Below, piece after piece: positions 35,491 through 46,060 of a stretch of DNA of 64,000 bases (its first letter is position 1; each line of letters opens with the position of its first letter). Below the pieces are notes generated by a model. That model saw nothing but the letters and a program-made list of their open reading frames with translations. It ran no database searches and was not told the DNA's origin. The DNA comes from Colletotrichum lupini (lineage: Eukaryota; Ascomycota; Sordariomycetes; Glomerellales; Glomerellaceae), in assembly GCF_023278565.1 (NCBI RefSeq), contig NC_064677.1:992001-1056000 (forward strand). The letters run 5' to 3'. The position numbers were made by a program, and so were the translations under genes.

Positions 35491-35937
35491 ATGGCACACT
35501 TCAGCCGCCCCGTTCTTCTCATCCTCACCACTCTCTTCCTCTTCTACGGCTTCAGCACCGCCTTCCCATCTCTCGCGGGGGCTCTCGAGCCCCGTTGCTG
35601 GCGCAAAGCCTGCGATCACTGCGAGCGTGTCACTGTCACCATCGATCACCCGGGCTCCTGCAACAGCGTCAACCGCGATAATCTCAAGGCAGCCATCGAC
35701 AGCACCTTCGTCAACTATGCCGGCAATTGCAGAGGCGAGGAGGCCGGCTTCAGCAATCAGGCGATTGCTGGCATCCAGGGAATCGGTTGCAGAGTTACTG
35801 TCAACTTCCCTCGTGGCAACAAGGGTGTCGACTGGGGTGGTTTGATCGGTTCCAACCTGGTTGGAACGGGAAGCTGGGCTGTCTCTGGCACCTCTACCGA
35901 TGGCAGTGTGCACTGCGCCGGTTCCTGCCAGTGGTAG
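35491..35937 (+). CDS. Small secreted eight-cysteine protein
   Basis: Single exon, 148 residues. Residues 1-24 are a strong signal peptide (long Leu/Phe core, STA cleavage context). The mature protein has eight cysteines at 36, 41, 44, 57, 80, 100, 142 and 146, an even number suited to four disulfides, and ends CAGSCQW. A dibasic-free Pro-Arg just before Cys36 might mark further trimming, which is a guess. Size, secretion signal and cysteine content fit a candidate effector or antimicrobial-type secreted protein; I recognise no named family. It sits between a Kex2-type precursor gene and a transposon block starting 136 bp downstream of its stop. Confidence 0.75.
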   Translation: MAHFSRPVLLILTTLFLFYGFSTAFPSLAGALEPRCWRKACDHCERVTVTIDHPGSCNSVNRDNLKAAIDSTFVNYAGNCRGEEAGFSNQAIAGIQGIGCRVTVNFPRGNKGVDWGGLIGSNLVGTGSWAVSGTSTDGSVHCAGSCQW

Positions 35938-36072
35938 TTACATCGACATGACGATATTTCGATATCAGCACTCAGAAATTGGCTCTTAGGGCGAAGGTAC
36001 CAAGGATCATACATACAGCAAAAAGATGAGATCTGGCTGGGTGGTCAAGGCCAAGTTTCGCAGCTCAATATG

Positions 36073-36133
36073 TGTCACGAGATATGGATGTGGTTAATTC
36101 TGCCCACATTGAGTGGGCCCGCTTTTTGTAACA
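36073..36133 (+). repeat. 61-bp terminal repeat of element A (left)
   Basis: TGTCACGAGATATGG... to ...CTTTTTGTAACA, where the last A-A pair is a probable RIP change from GTGACA. Contains the perfect hairpin GCCCAC-ATTGA-GTGGGC. Confidence 0.85.
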
Positions 36134-36168
36134 GTTATGAGCCCAGCTCCTATCCGCTATTACCACAA

Positions 36169-36231
36169 TAGTTAAAGTGCCGCATTATCTACAGGTCGTG
36201 TACCTAAAAGCGAAAAACGACCGTTCGAGTC
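36169..36231 (+). promoter_or_regulatory. Internal Pol III A and B boxes in element A
   Basis: TAGTTAAAGTG at 36169-36179 fits the A-box consensus TRGYNNANNNG exactly. GTTCGAGTC at 36223-36231 fits the B-box consensus GWTCRANNC exactly. The 43-nt gap is in the tRNA range. The same pair, A box slightly altered, occurs in element B on the minus strand (42758-42768 and 42705-42713). The sequence between resembles a tRNA anticodon region but I could not fold a clean cloverleaf, so this is called tRNA-derived rather than a tRNA gene. Confidence 0.6.
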
Positions 36232-36265
36232 TCCGTATAAGTAGGTTTTTCTAGCTAGTCTACTA

Positions 36266-38152
36266 AGTCGACCCACCCCCTTTTGGCCACCCCCCCCTTT
36301 TGGCCACCCCATCAAAACATAATATTAAAACATCGCCACTAACTATACTTAATTAATTAACTATCTTCTACTACTATAATAATACAGTTATTATTCTCCC
36401 TAAGTAATTCGACCCCTACGAGTCGACTAGGACTAACTAAACGGTCGCTAGAGTCTTCCTAAGCTCTCTATATATCCTAGATATTCGCGAACTTAGTATT
36501 TAGGTCTATTAGTATACTCTTCTTTTTCTACGGCCTTAATCGGTTAACTTTAGCTTCTAAAACTCGAATATAGTACTAAAATATTACTAAATAATAGGCC
36601 TGCTCGCTAAATACCTTTTTTACCTTTTTAAATAGTAGTCGTTAAGTATTATAGTCTAGACTAAGCTCTATAAATAACTTTAACTAATTATAGAGCTCGC
36701 TAGCCTTCTTAGGTATTAACTAGTTAATAATAAACGCTACTAATACCTAGTTAATAGCTTTTTTAATATTACTAGTTATTTACCTAGTATCTACGGTCTT
36801 TTTAATTAGTATAACTAAGTTAGGTAGGACTATTAGATTAGTAAGTAGTCTGGCCATATTAAGGGGATATAGTCCAGTTACTTTCTACCTACTTCGTATA
36901 TTTAACGACGTTAGACTAACTAAACGAGCTTTCTAATAGTAGCTTAAGAAGTACCGCTTTTTAATAATAGTAGAATTATTTACTATATCCTCCTTACTAA
37001 GCTCCTTCCTATACTTAGACTTAATAAGTTTAAAAATAGCTATATTTAACGGCTAGAGGACATAGGAAGTATATAGTAATAAGAATAGTAAGTAAACGTT
37101 ATTTCTATAGTATTCTTATATAAATTCTATTGTTATATAACTCCTATAGTTATCTAGAACTAATAGTCGAGGCTTATTAAGTATACTAAGCCCCCTAAGG
37201 GGGGGGGTCTTAGTCTATAATAAGAACACTATTTTTAACTACTTAAGGGCAGTCTTATCGGTCGTCTAGCTATTATTTATTATTATAAACTCCTAATTAG
37301 TATAAGGGTTAAGTTTAAGTAGAAACCATTACTATTATACCGACTTTCCCTTATATATAATTAGTAGTTTAATAGCTTAACTATTAGTAAAGATATACTC
37401 GATTATAAATACCTAAGTACGCGAACTAAGCTCTTTTTTTCGTACTACTATAGTCTCTACTTTACCTAAAACTAGGCTATTAAATCCCTTATCCTCTAGG
37501 ATACTAGTCTTATTTATATTATACCTATTAGCCTATTTAATATTACTAATCTCTAGTATATTAAGTAATTTAAACTATAACTTAATTATATTAGTAATAG
37601 CCCTATTTAGATACCTCGAATCGATAGTACGACTTCTCTAGACCTTAATTAATAAGTTCTTCCTTAAGAAAGCGTCTATCTATCTCTTTTTAAGAGGATT
37701 TATATCCCCTTAGGATCTTAAAACTTACTTAGCGAATTCTATAAGCTATTTATAAGTTAGTATAACGCCCAAATTATACTAAATACGAACCTATTAAGCT
37801 AGCTAGTCTTCTTACTATAGAGGAAGCCTCTAGAGGTCTACGAATACTATTATTCTCGTCTAGTGGCCTCTTTTATAGTTATAAAGAGTTAACTTTAGAA
37901 CTCCGAACTTAATCGAGGCCCGATTAACTAAGAGACCTCTTCTAATAGCCTTAAGAGCCCGAACAACTTTATTTTCAGTATACGAGATTATTATATATCG
38001 ATAAATAAGTATATAAAAAAGAATTGCATTTGGACGATTTTTATAATTATTGTGGTAGTTTAAAAATCGTGGGTAGGGTTTTAATGCGGTGGCTGGGATG
38101 GAGAAATGGGGTGGCCAAAAGGGGGGGGTGGCCAAAAGGGGGTGGGTCGACT
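36266..38152 (-). mobile_element. Fot1/pogo-type (Tc1-mariner) DNA transposon, RIP-mutated, inserted in element A
   Basis: 1,887 bp flanked by TA on both sides (36264-36265 and 38153-38154). Terminal inverted repeats of about 46 bp begin AGTCGACCCACCCCC and contain CCCCTTTTGGCCAC twice, as in Fot1-type elements. On the minus strand near 37863-37982 the text YTENKVVRALKAIRRG ... ASIKFGVLKLTLYN matches the N-terminal CENP-B/psq-like helix-turn-helix of Fot1/pogo transposases (YTEAxV..AL.A...G ... A...GVP..TL). The rest of the interior is TpA-rich and full of stops, so the transposase is dead. Confidence 0.85.
37863..37985 (-). pseudogene. N-terminal HTH relic of the Fot1-like transposase
   Basis: Minus-strand frame with YTENKVVRALKAIRRG followed by NRASIKFGVLKLTLYNYKRGH. 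It is the most readable part of the transposase. The DNA-binding domain normally recognises the element's inverted repeats. Downstream frames are broken by RIP-type stops. Confidence 0.65.
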
Positions 38153-38295
38153 TACTTGCGGGGCTAAAGTGTAGTATAAATACTAAGCTTTTCTAACTAA
38201 TCTACTACTTATGGGGCTAAGGCTATAATCTATAGGGCTAAGGCGCAGTATAAACGCCTATTACACGGATAACGGCTCTAGGCGTCTGGGGGGTA

Positions 38296-38356
38296 TATTA
38301 CGAGATATAGATATGGTTAATGCTGCCCACATTGAGTGGGCCCGCTTTTTGTGACA
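38296..38356 (+). repeat. 61-bp terminal repeat of element A (right)
   Basis: Starts TATTACGAGATATAG (RIP-altered TGTCACGAGATATGG) and ends CTTTTTGTGACA, the unmutated outer end. Preceded by CTGGGGGGTA. Confidence 0.85.
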
Positions 38357-39076
38357 ATATGGCCGGATATATTTCGCTTATCTTCAATGTGCAACTTACT
38401 GCACCATCTTTTGTCAGATTATTATCTAGTCTTATCATCTCAAAATAATTAGATGTACGAAATGTTCCGAACCACAATCATTGAGACAAGGTTGCTGTAT
38501 CATGGAGCGATTGCTATGACTTTGACTCCCCCGTAGCCCGACAGAGCTGAAAAGGAACATATTACAATGTGATACTACGTTTCTATATTACATGACCTGA
38601 TAATTAGGCCAGACGCCGAGACCAGACTAATTGACGTTATTGTGGACCAGCCACTCTGCCCCCTACAGCTTGTTGGCCCAAGTCTCCGCATCCCGCGGAC
38701 TGCCCATCACTCTTGGCTGCTGACATGCCAAGCAGGAGCTGAATACCATGTCAGCCTTGAGAATCGTTGCGCAAGCGAGTGCGAAGTTACAGCCGCAAAG
38801 GATGCCGCTACCTGTAATCTTTGGGTAGTTGAAAAACTGCAAGGTTCCCAAGAAATAGTTATGTACAAGATGCCTTCTTTCTCCGGGTTTCAGAAAGACT
38901 TGATACAACGTTACAATCTAGCTAGCTGTAACATCGCACTCTGCAAGTCTTCATCTCTACTTCAACATATTTTTTTTTCGCAGTTGAAACGGCCAAGTAT
39001 TCGGAAACGAGAGCTTTCGCAAAGTTCCAAGAATTAAGGCCGTTATTCTCCAGTTAATCCATGTTTGAGTAGCGAC
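38357..39076. other. Intergenic region after element A
   Basis: About 720 bp of mixed-GC DNA, presumably the promoter of the gene at 39077. An open frame at 38642-39037 has no recognised motif and ends just before the gene; I do not call it. Confidence 0.4.
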
Positions 39077-40912
39077 ATGCAAGCTAGCATAGTCAGTGAA
39101 GGCAAGAGAGTGGCTTCTCAAGCGGCCGCCAGCTTACTCCAGAGCGTTTTGAAGGAGCGAGATAAGGTCGTTGTAAGAACTGGAGGTAATAGCGGTGAGA
39201 AAAAGCATGGCCTGGTGGAAGAAATCGCCCAAGCGGCCGCAACAGGTATCGGCACTATCTCCGAGGCCTTACATCACAGAAAAGAGAAGAAGTCTAGAGC
39301 TCTCCATCTAGACGAGACTTCAGTTCATCCAGGCAGTATCAGCAACTCAGAATCGAGACCCACACATCTTGACAAAGGGATGAGAAAAGCGAACTCCACG
39401 GAATTTGAAGCAGCAACGCCCATATCAACTTCGCCACCTGCTAGAGACACAGATGAGCTTGCATTGGCTTTTATCAAACGACATCCATTGGACATTACTG
39501 GGAGTTCTGAGGACAGGCAGAGACTCTCTCTGCCAGTCCTCATACCTCAGAGACGGCCCGAGAAGCGAGCTCGGGGTTTCATACGAGCCTACGCTCCCAT
39601 GATGGCCGACGTTGATATCAATCAAGATACTTTACTGGACTTCATCGATACTTTTAATAAGTCACTCGAACCCAACCCTTGGATCAGCGCCGTCAATTTG
39701 GCGGGGTTTGCAGGGGAAGCGCTGCCCGATCCGGCATCGCTGCTCTTCGGATTCGCCGTCGAGGCTGCCACAAAGGCTATCATGGAGGGACAAAGTCTCT
39801 TTTGCTCCAACAAGTTCTTGAACTGCGTCAACGTAGAGTTCTTCATTCCGCGAGGGTTAGTCTGCCTCGTCGTCACATGGCAGCCCGGCAATTACAGCGG
39901 CCAATTCGCAACCAACTTTGAGGAAGAAGTGGATTTGCCCCAGGCCAGGCCTGATTTAAGGCAGGAAATCGCAAATGTTGCCGCAGGAAATGAGAAGCCC
40001 TTAGAGGGCTGGCGAGAGTTGAAGACACAGATGTACGACTTGATGAAGCCCACTCGTGGCGACTTCAGCTGGCCTGAGCCGGCGCCTCTTATCTTCCCGG
40101 ACTTCGAGGGCACCCCCGGAAAAGCTGATGTTGAAGCAAAAAAGAAGAATGCTTGGGACAGAATCGAAGACTGGATCAACGACCACTCAGACAAACGCGC
40201 TCAAGCTAGCTGGATCGACGACAACAAGGATTACGCGGGTATGAACTTGATGCCACAGCCAAGATTCAAGTCACGATACGCTGATCCGAATCACCAAGCA
40301 TCTAGCGGAGATCTTGTCTCCCTGATCACAGCAGGCCGGTGGAGGCTTGCTAAGAACAGTAAGGCTGAATCCAGCAAACAGCCAGAGAAGATGGCAGATA
40401 CGAATTGTCATAAAGAGAAAGAGGTGCAGGAGGGCGGCAAGAAGTACAAAACGCAGAATACAACAGAAGAAAGAAAGAAAAGCCTGCTGGGAGCGGGGCG
40501 AGAGAAGAAGGATCATGGCGAGACGGGAGAAATGGCAAATCGCCAGGAAAGGAACCGGGAGACTATGAGCCCGAATGGTCACAAACAAGAAGGGGGCAGC
40601 GCAAACGATATCTGGAAAGACAATGCAACGAAGACAGAAGACGAATGCAGAACTGGCGAGATTGAAGATGGCCGGGCAAGTGCAGGCGCGGAGAAAGGCC
40701 GGGCCAAGGAAGTGAAAAAGAAAGGTGGTTCTTCAAGCAAGTCTGTTAATGTCTTCAAGGGTCTATTCCAAAAGGTAAGCATAAGCATGGAAAACACCTC
40801 ATCGCCGCGGAGTCTGAATGCTAATCGCGCGCTAAAGGACGTACTTTACCTGGCCATCCTTAATCTTCCGTCCCAACAGGAAACGACTGATGATACAATT
40901 GGCCCGCCTTAA
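39077..40912 (+). CDS. Uncharacterised Pezizomycotina protein with basic, low-complexity C-terminal region
   Basis: ATG 39077 opens 566 codons to 40774. A GT-AG intron of exactly 63 nt without stops (40775-40837, GTAAGC donor, GCTAAT branch region) is followed by 24 codons to TAA 40912, giving 590 residues. The N-terminus is MQASIVSEGKRVASQAAASLLQ. A conserved-looking core runs from LPVLIPQRRPEKRARGFIRAYAP through a hydrophobic Ala/Gly-rich stretch (AVNLAGFAGEALPDPASLLFGF) to FFIPRGLVCLVVTW. A long Lys/Glu/Gly-rich tail follows, ending LFQK-DVLYLAILNLPS once spliced. I believe this core recurs in hypothetical proteins of related fungi, but no function is known to me. Without splicing the frame stays open and adds 21 residues, so intron retention would give a second isoform. 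Confidence 0.75.
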   Translation: MQASIVSEGKRVASQAAASLLQSVLKERDKVVVRTGGNSGEKKHGLVEEIAQAAATGIGTISEALHHRKEKKSRALHLDETSVHPGSISNSESRPTHLDKGMRKANSTEFEAATPISTSPPARDTDELALAFIKRHPLDITGSSEDRQRLSLPVLIPQRRPEKRARGFIRAYAPMMADVDINQDTLLDFIDTFNKSLEPNPWISAVNLAGFAGEALPDPASLLFGFAVEAATKAIMEGQSLFCSNKFLNCVNVEFFIPRGLVCLVVTWQPGNYSGQFATNFEEEVDLPQARPDLRQEIANVAAGNEKPLEGWRELKTQMYDLMKPTRGDFSWPEPAPLIFPDFEGTPGKADVEAKKKNAWDRIEDWINDHSDKRAQASWIDDNKDYAGMNLMPQPRFKSRYADPNHQASSGDLVSLITAGRWRLAKNSKAESSKQPEKMADTNCHKEKEVQEGGKKYKTQNTTEERKKSLLGAGREKKDHGETGEMANRQERNRETMSPNGHKQEGGSANDIWKDNATKTEDECRTGEIEDGRASAGAEKGRAKEVKKKGGSSSKSVNVFKGLFQKVSISMENTSSPRSLNANRALKDVLYLAILNLPSQQETTDDTIGPP

Positions 40913-41516
40913 ATCGAGCATCTTGCAAACCAGCAGATATCTCAAACCTGGTTGTCCCAAACGAATGGCTGAGACATGCGTCAACAGGGCTATGCAACAC
41001 GTAGATGCGCGCTTGGAACTTAGCCGCCAACACCTCCCTCGATTCCTAGAACGACGTTTTGACTAGGCAACCACGGAATACATCTTGAGCTCTTCAGCTT
41101 CCCATGGATAGGGCTAGCCTATCTTGGCTGAGGCATGATACGATTGGGGGCAGGGGATTGATTTGATCCACACAGCTGCATTTGGCGACCTGGAACCAAC
41201 AAGATCTCAGATCCGGCGGCTAAGTAGGGCTCAGTCTGGCGTTGGACATCCCCATCCAAATGTAGCTTCAACTGAGTAACTCCGATTCTTTGATGTTTCA
41301 TACCCCTCAGTAATTCTCAAGTGCCTGACCTCATATTAAAGGCTCACACTCCCAATTCCCCTCGACAGTCATCGTTCCTGTTCATCATTTCAACGCATCT
41401 AGATCCCCATATCAGCAAGATCTCACACTGAAGCTTAATTCTTCCAACCTCATATCATCTGAACTTTGCTCAATCTCCAATCTCACTGAGCTCAGAGCCT
41501 CCATAAGCCGTTTCAC
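40913..41516. other. Intergenic region
   Basis: About 600 bp with no supported gene. The last ~180 bp are C/T-rich with CATTTCAAC and ATCATCTGAAC motifs typical of a fungal 5' UTR, upstream of ATG 41517. Confidence 0.45.
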
Positions 41517-42468
41517 ATGGAGGTCCTCGGCACTTCTCTCCCCCAAAGTCGACTGAAGACTCCCGATGTATCTGATGATGCATCGGGAAAAAGTTCGATA
41601 GACTCAACGCCTACGACCTCAACTCTTAATTACCTTCGCCAGAATGATGTTTTTGATTTGTTATGGTTAGCTTTTGACAGCAAACAAGCTGTTCATGGCA
41701 TTTTCAATGGTTGGCGTGCTCTTTCCCATTTGAATCTATCACCATCGCCAATACTGACGTAATTGAGTAGTCCAAGGCGCCGTGGCTGCTGGAAAAGCCG
41801 AGTTTGTTGTATTCGCTTGGCAAAACCTCATGATGGAGGATCATCTGAGGGATGTCATTGAGCACCGTACATGGCAATTATGCAAGGAAAATCAAATTCC
41901 CACGTTGTTTGTTAATAGCATGTACTTCCTGGGTCATGCTTGTGGTTTTGATTATTCTATCCGTGCTGTAGCCGTTACTTTCCAGGAAGGCAGCGAGCTG
42001 ACAGAGGAGATCATGGACATGAAGAAGAGGATTCAAAGGCTCAGGCAGATTCCCGACGACCCCGAAGCTGAAGACCGCCCGTGTGCCGGTGTTCTCGACA
42101 GGAAGCCGAGCGACTTCGAGGCTGAAGAAACTATTTGCATCGAAAATCTCGGTAGCAAGCCCGAAGGTCTCGGGACTGAAATACCAGTTTCGGCTGATGT
42201 CCTTGAAAGTAAGCCGGGCAACCTCAAGGCTATACAGCCCATGCTGGCTGATAGCATTGGGATTCCAGTTGAAACATCTGAGATTGCACAATCTTCGCGG
42301 GCTGACAGCTTCGGGAGCACCTCAAGTGTATCAAGCACGTCAGACTCGTCTGACGACTTCGATTTTTTGGGGTCCAGCCGCGTTGATAGCTTCGGAAGTC
42401 AATCGAGCATATCTGACGGCTCCGTTGCTGGAGATCCCACTTGTGCTGAGAGTACGGAAGATGAATGA
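41517..42468 (+). CDS. Uncharacterised protein with Ser/Asp-rich repetitive C-terminus
   Basis: Two exons, 41517-41709 and 41771-42468, with a 61-nt phase-1 intron (donor GTTGGC, acceptor GAGTAG), give 296 residues. Across the splice it reads FDSKQAVHGIFN-VQGAVAAGKAEFVVFAW. The middle contains LCKENQIPTLFVNSMYFLGHACGFDYS and a charged helix (LTEEIMDMKKRIQRLRQI). The C-terminal third has loosely repeated LxxKPxxLxxE units and a double SR(A/V)DSFGSxSS(V/I)S motif rich in Ser and Asp. No domain was recognised. No signal peptide is present. Element B is inserted only 24 bp after the stop codon and probably within the 3' UTR. The donor GTTGGC is non-optimal, so the exon join is moderately supported by frame only. 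Confidence 0.65.
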
Positions 42469-42492
42469 TGAGTTCATATTGGCGTATCCCTG

Positions 42493-42553
42493 TGTCACAA
42501 AAAGCGGGCCCACTCAATGTGGGCAGTATTAACCACATCCATATCTCGTGACA
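42493..42553 (-). repeat. 61-bp terminal repeat of element B (left)
   Basis: Unmutated copy running TGTCACAAAAAGCGGG... to ...ATATCTCGTGACA, the reverse complement of the repeats in copy A. It includes the GCCCAC/GTGGGC hairpin. Confidence 0.85.
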
Positions 42554-45445
42554 TACCCCCCAGACGCCTAGAGCTATCATCCGTATAATAGGTATCTACA
42601 CTGCGCCTCAGCCCTAAAAGTAGCAGACTAGTTAAAAATAAGTATTTATACTACGCCTTAGCCCCGAAAGTAGCAGACTAGTTAAAAAACCCTACCTATA
42701 CGGAGACTCGAACGGTCGCCTCTCGCTTTTTAGGTACACGACCTGTAGATAATATAGCACTTAACTATTATAGTAATAGTAAATAGGAGCTAGGCTCATA
42801 ACTGTCACAAAAAGCGGGCCCACTCAATGTGGGTAGCATTAACCGTAAACACAGGTAAACTGACCTGTGGCCCCCCCGGTTACCTAACCTGACTATAGGA
42901 AAAAGGACGTGACCTAATTAATTTTCTAATTAGCTAGTTTAATTACCGTGGGACTAGCTAAGCGGATTTTTAATTAGCTAGAAAATCCTTAGCTAAGCAC
43001 AGACTACTTTTACTAATTATGACTTATATTACTAATTATATACCTCTTACCCTACTATATAAGTAGCTCCTATTATGCCCTTATTAGCTTCGTATCCTAT
43101 TTATTACTTATCTATATTAAGCCCTCTATAAAGAGGGTTATTAGTCTACCTTTTCGCTCCCTAATTAATTTATAACCGGTTCCGAATTAATTCTACTTAT
43201 TATAGTCTCCTATAAGTATTTAGTAAGTTATATTTTCTAGAAGTATTTCGTAATTATTTCTAAACTAGTTTAGAACTAATTTTAAATAGGAAGCGTATTA
43301 GGACTATTATTAAGGTATTCTTAGCCCTAAGGGTGATCCTATTTACTATAAGAACCTGCCCCTTTTTAAGTATAATAAGGTATATAATTAAGAACTAGTT
43401 TAGGACTAGTTTAGAACTAATTTAGAATTATTTAGGATAATAAGATTAAGCTTATACTTAATAAGGTATATTATAGATTCTTAGTTAATAATAAAAAGGT
43501 TATTTATATAACTATAAGTAATTCTTAAGTAATTTAGAACTAATTTTAAATTAATTCTAAATTCCTAGGAAACTTAATTTACTTCTAAAGGTAATCTTTG
43601 CGCTTATATTTATAAATATAAGGTTAATAGTATCTTAATACGTATTAAGAGCCGTAAAATAGGTACTAACTCTATTAATATAAATAATAAGGCTTTAAGT
43701 AAGTAGTTTAGAACTATTTTAGAATTAGTTAAGAACTAGTTTAGAATTAGTTAATTAATTATTTATTTAGCTTTTTATAATAAGCTAGAGAAGGTCTATA
43801 AGAATTATAAAGTCCGCGGCCCCCTCTTTACTCTTTTTAAAAAAAAAAAGGCTAGATCTCTTATTCCCCTCTTAGAGGTCCCTATATATAATAAGGGAGA
43901 TAAGGAAGTTATAAGTAATTCTAAAGTAATTCTTAGCCTATTTTAAACTAATTCTTACTTTTTACTTAGCCTAATATAGCTACTATACGTCGTATTATTA
44001 ATATAAATATTAAGTTTAAATATACCTCTTATAGTTTTTAAAAAAAGTATAAGTTACTTTAGAACTAGTTTAGAACTAATTATAAACTAATTCTAAACTA
44101 TTTAGCCTACCCCCCCTCTTAGCTTAATAGTTTTTACTAGCTTTAGCAGAAGTTCTCTTAAGTTAAAGAAGAGGTAGAAAAAGAAGAGGTTATTACCTCT
44201 TTTTTTAAGGATATTTCTATTTAGGAAAATCCTATTATAATTAATTCTAATAATACTATAAATAAAGATAAAGATAATAATATAGAAGATATTAAGGTTA
44301 AGGGTAATATTAAGGCTAAGGATAAAGATAATAATAAGTAATTTAGAACTAGTTCGGTATCGTTTTAAGAATAGTTCGGAATTAGTTTAGTAATTTATAC
44401 TTTCGTCTTTTCAAAAAATACCTATCATAAGTAGTTTCTTAGTATTAATTTAGTACTAATATAGAACGGATTCAAAACTACTTCTATATTTTATTGTTAT
44501 ATTATAAAATTAAAGTTTTGATATATAACCAAAATTAGTTTACTTTCTATTTTATCTTAATTAAAATATAAACTTTATATATAATATATATATTTATAAT
44601 CTTTATTTTAATTAAGTAAGTTTTAAAATAAGACTAATATAATAAAGAATATTTTAATAATAAGTAATATTTATATATCTATTTATATTATTATTAAAGA
44701 ATAATATATTATTCTATAGAAAATTACTATTATTTACTCTTTATTAATATTATTAAATATAAAATTCTTATGTTAAAATATAGGTATTATTTATAGTTAT
44801 ATTATTATTAAATATATATTTACTTATTTAAATTAGTATTATTTCCTTTATCTTTTAGAATATCTTACGAAATATAATATAATTAAAATTATAATTATTA
44901 TATTTATTATTTATATTTTTATTATTATATATATTTATATATATATGCTACTTTTACTAACTACTCGGGCAGGTCTTAATATCGATTATATAGTATTAAT
45001 ATATATATATATATATATATTTATCTATCTTTATTATTATTATAAAACCCATTTATTATTATAAGTAATTATATATTATTTATATAATACTATTTACTTT
45101 ATATTGAATAATACTTAATAATATAAGTAATTAAAATAATAAAAATAAAAATATAATAATATATAGGTCTTAATTTCTTTATAATATTATAAACTAAATA
45201 GTTTTAAATAATAATATTAGAATATTATTTAAATCGTAATACGTATACTAAATACTAAATCTAATATATATTAAAATAATATTAAATTATTTAAAACTTA
45301 AAAACATAACTAAAGTAATAATTCTATTATATTATATTATTATTTAATTATCTTTATTAAGTATATTAATAAAAAGTATTATAAGCGAAATATTTAATAT
45401 ATAATTATAAAATATATTATATTATTAAATAACTATAACTTTATT

Positions 45446-45520
45446 AAATATATATAATATATATAATATATATAATATATATAATATATATAATATATAT
45501 AATATATATATTATATATTT
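45446..45520. repeat. AT minisatellite, 9-bp unit
   Basis: About six to seven tandem copies of ATATATAAT inside the 44500-45580 block, which is almost pure A+T and lacks iteron clusters. Confidence 0.8.
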
Positions 45521-45809
45521 AAACTTTAGTTTTTAGGTTTTATATTATATTATTATTGAGAATTATTATAAAATAAAGAGGAATAGGGTCTAAAGTGATT
45601 CGGAATCGATTCTAAACTATTTTTAAAGTCTTTACTATAGTTCTTATAACCGTAATCTCCTTTCCTTAAGCTCTAATCGGCTTATTTCTAAACGTAGCTC
45701 CCTTTTTTAAATATCTAATAAAGTATAACGCCTAGTAATATCCTTATTTTAACTTTAAATAACCTTACTTCGTAAATTTATTATAGATATGCGACGTAAA
45801 TCTTAACGA

Positions 45810-46060
45810 ATAATACTAAAAGAAGTTACTTAAGAAAGACCTCGTAATCTATTTAGAAGGAGTTTTAAAGGGCTTAGGGATAGATTTTATACTTTTTATT
45901 ATAATTACGACCGATTCCGAGACCTTAACCGGCTATGTAAACTTATATTAAAAGGTACTAAGCTTAAAAAATTACGAGGTAATAATTTAATAAATTACTA
46001 ATAAGCCCCTATATCTTATTTATATAGAGCTAGTTCTCGTTATTCTAAACGACATTAACG
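45810..46060 (+). pseudogene. Degenerate coding relic in the 6.4-kb element
   Basis: Plus-strand text reads KKLLKKDLVIYLEGVLKGLG, then IDFILFIITTDSETLTGYVN and SLKNYEVII, with TAA stops at the places where RIP would turn CAA or CAG into stops. A similar stretch with LYNSLTMEFIIELSKLL occurs at about 47335-47540. Composition is protein-like over long runs, so the element once coded a large protein on this strand. The family was not recognised. Confidence 0.45.

Larger units (their letters stand above)
36073..38356 (+). mobile_element. Copy A of a small terminal-direct-repeat element with tRNA-like interior, interrupted by a Fot1-like transposon
   Basis: Two 61-bp direct repeats (36073-36133 and 38296-38356) with TGTCAC...GTGACA ends are flanked by a perfect 5-bp duplication, ATATG (36068-36072 and 38357-38361). 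Removing the Fot1-like insertion leaves about 395 bp, of which ~273 bp is interior. A G-run (CTGGGGGGTA) sits directly before the right repeat, like a polypurine tract. The interior starts with a tRNA-like sequence with Pol III A and B boxes. The form is that of a TRIM/SMART-type miniature LTR element. No protein is encoded by the element itself. Confidence 0.8.

Noticed and set aside
36134..36245. A functional tRNA gene
   Set aside because: A and B boxes are present but I could not pair a complete acceptor and anticodon stem; it repeats inside a mobile element, so it is called tRNA-derived.
38642..39037. Plus-strand open frame of 131 codons before the gene at 39077
   Set aside because: No motif and no good join to the downstream gene; possibly 5' UTR.
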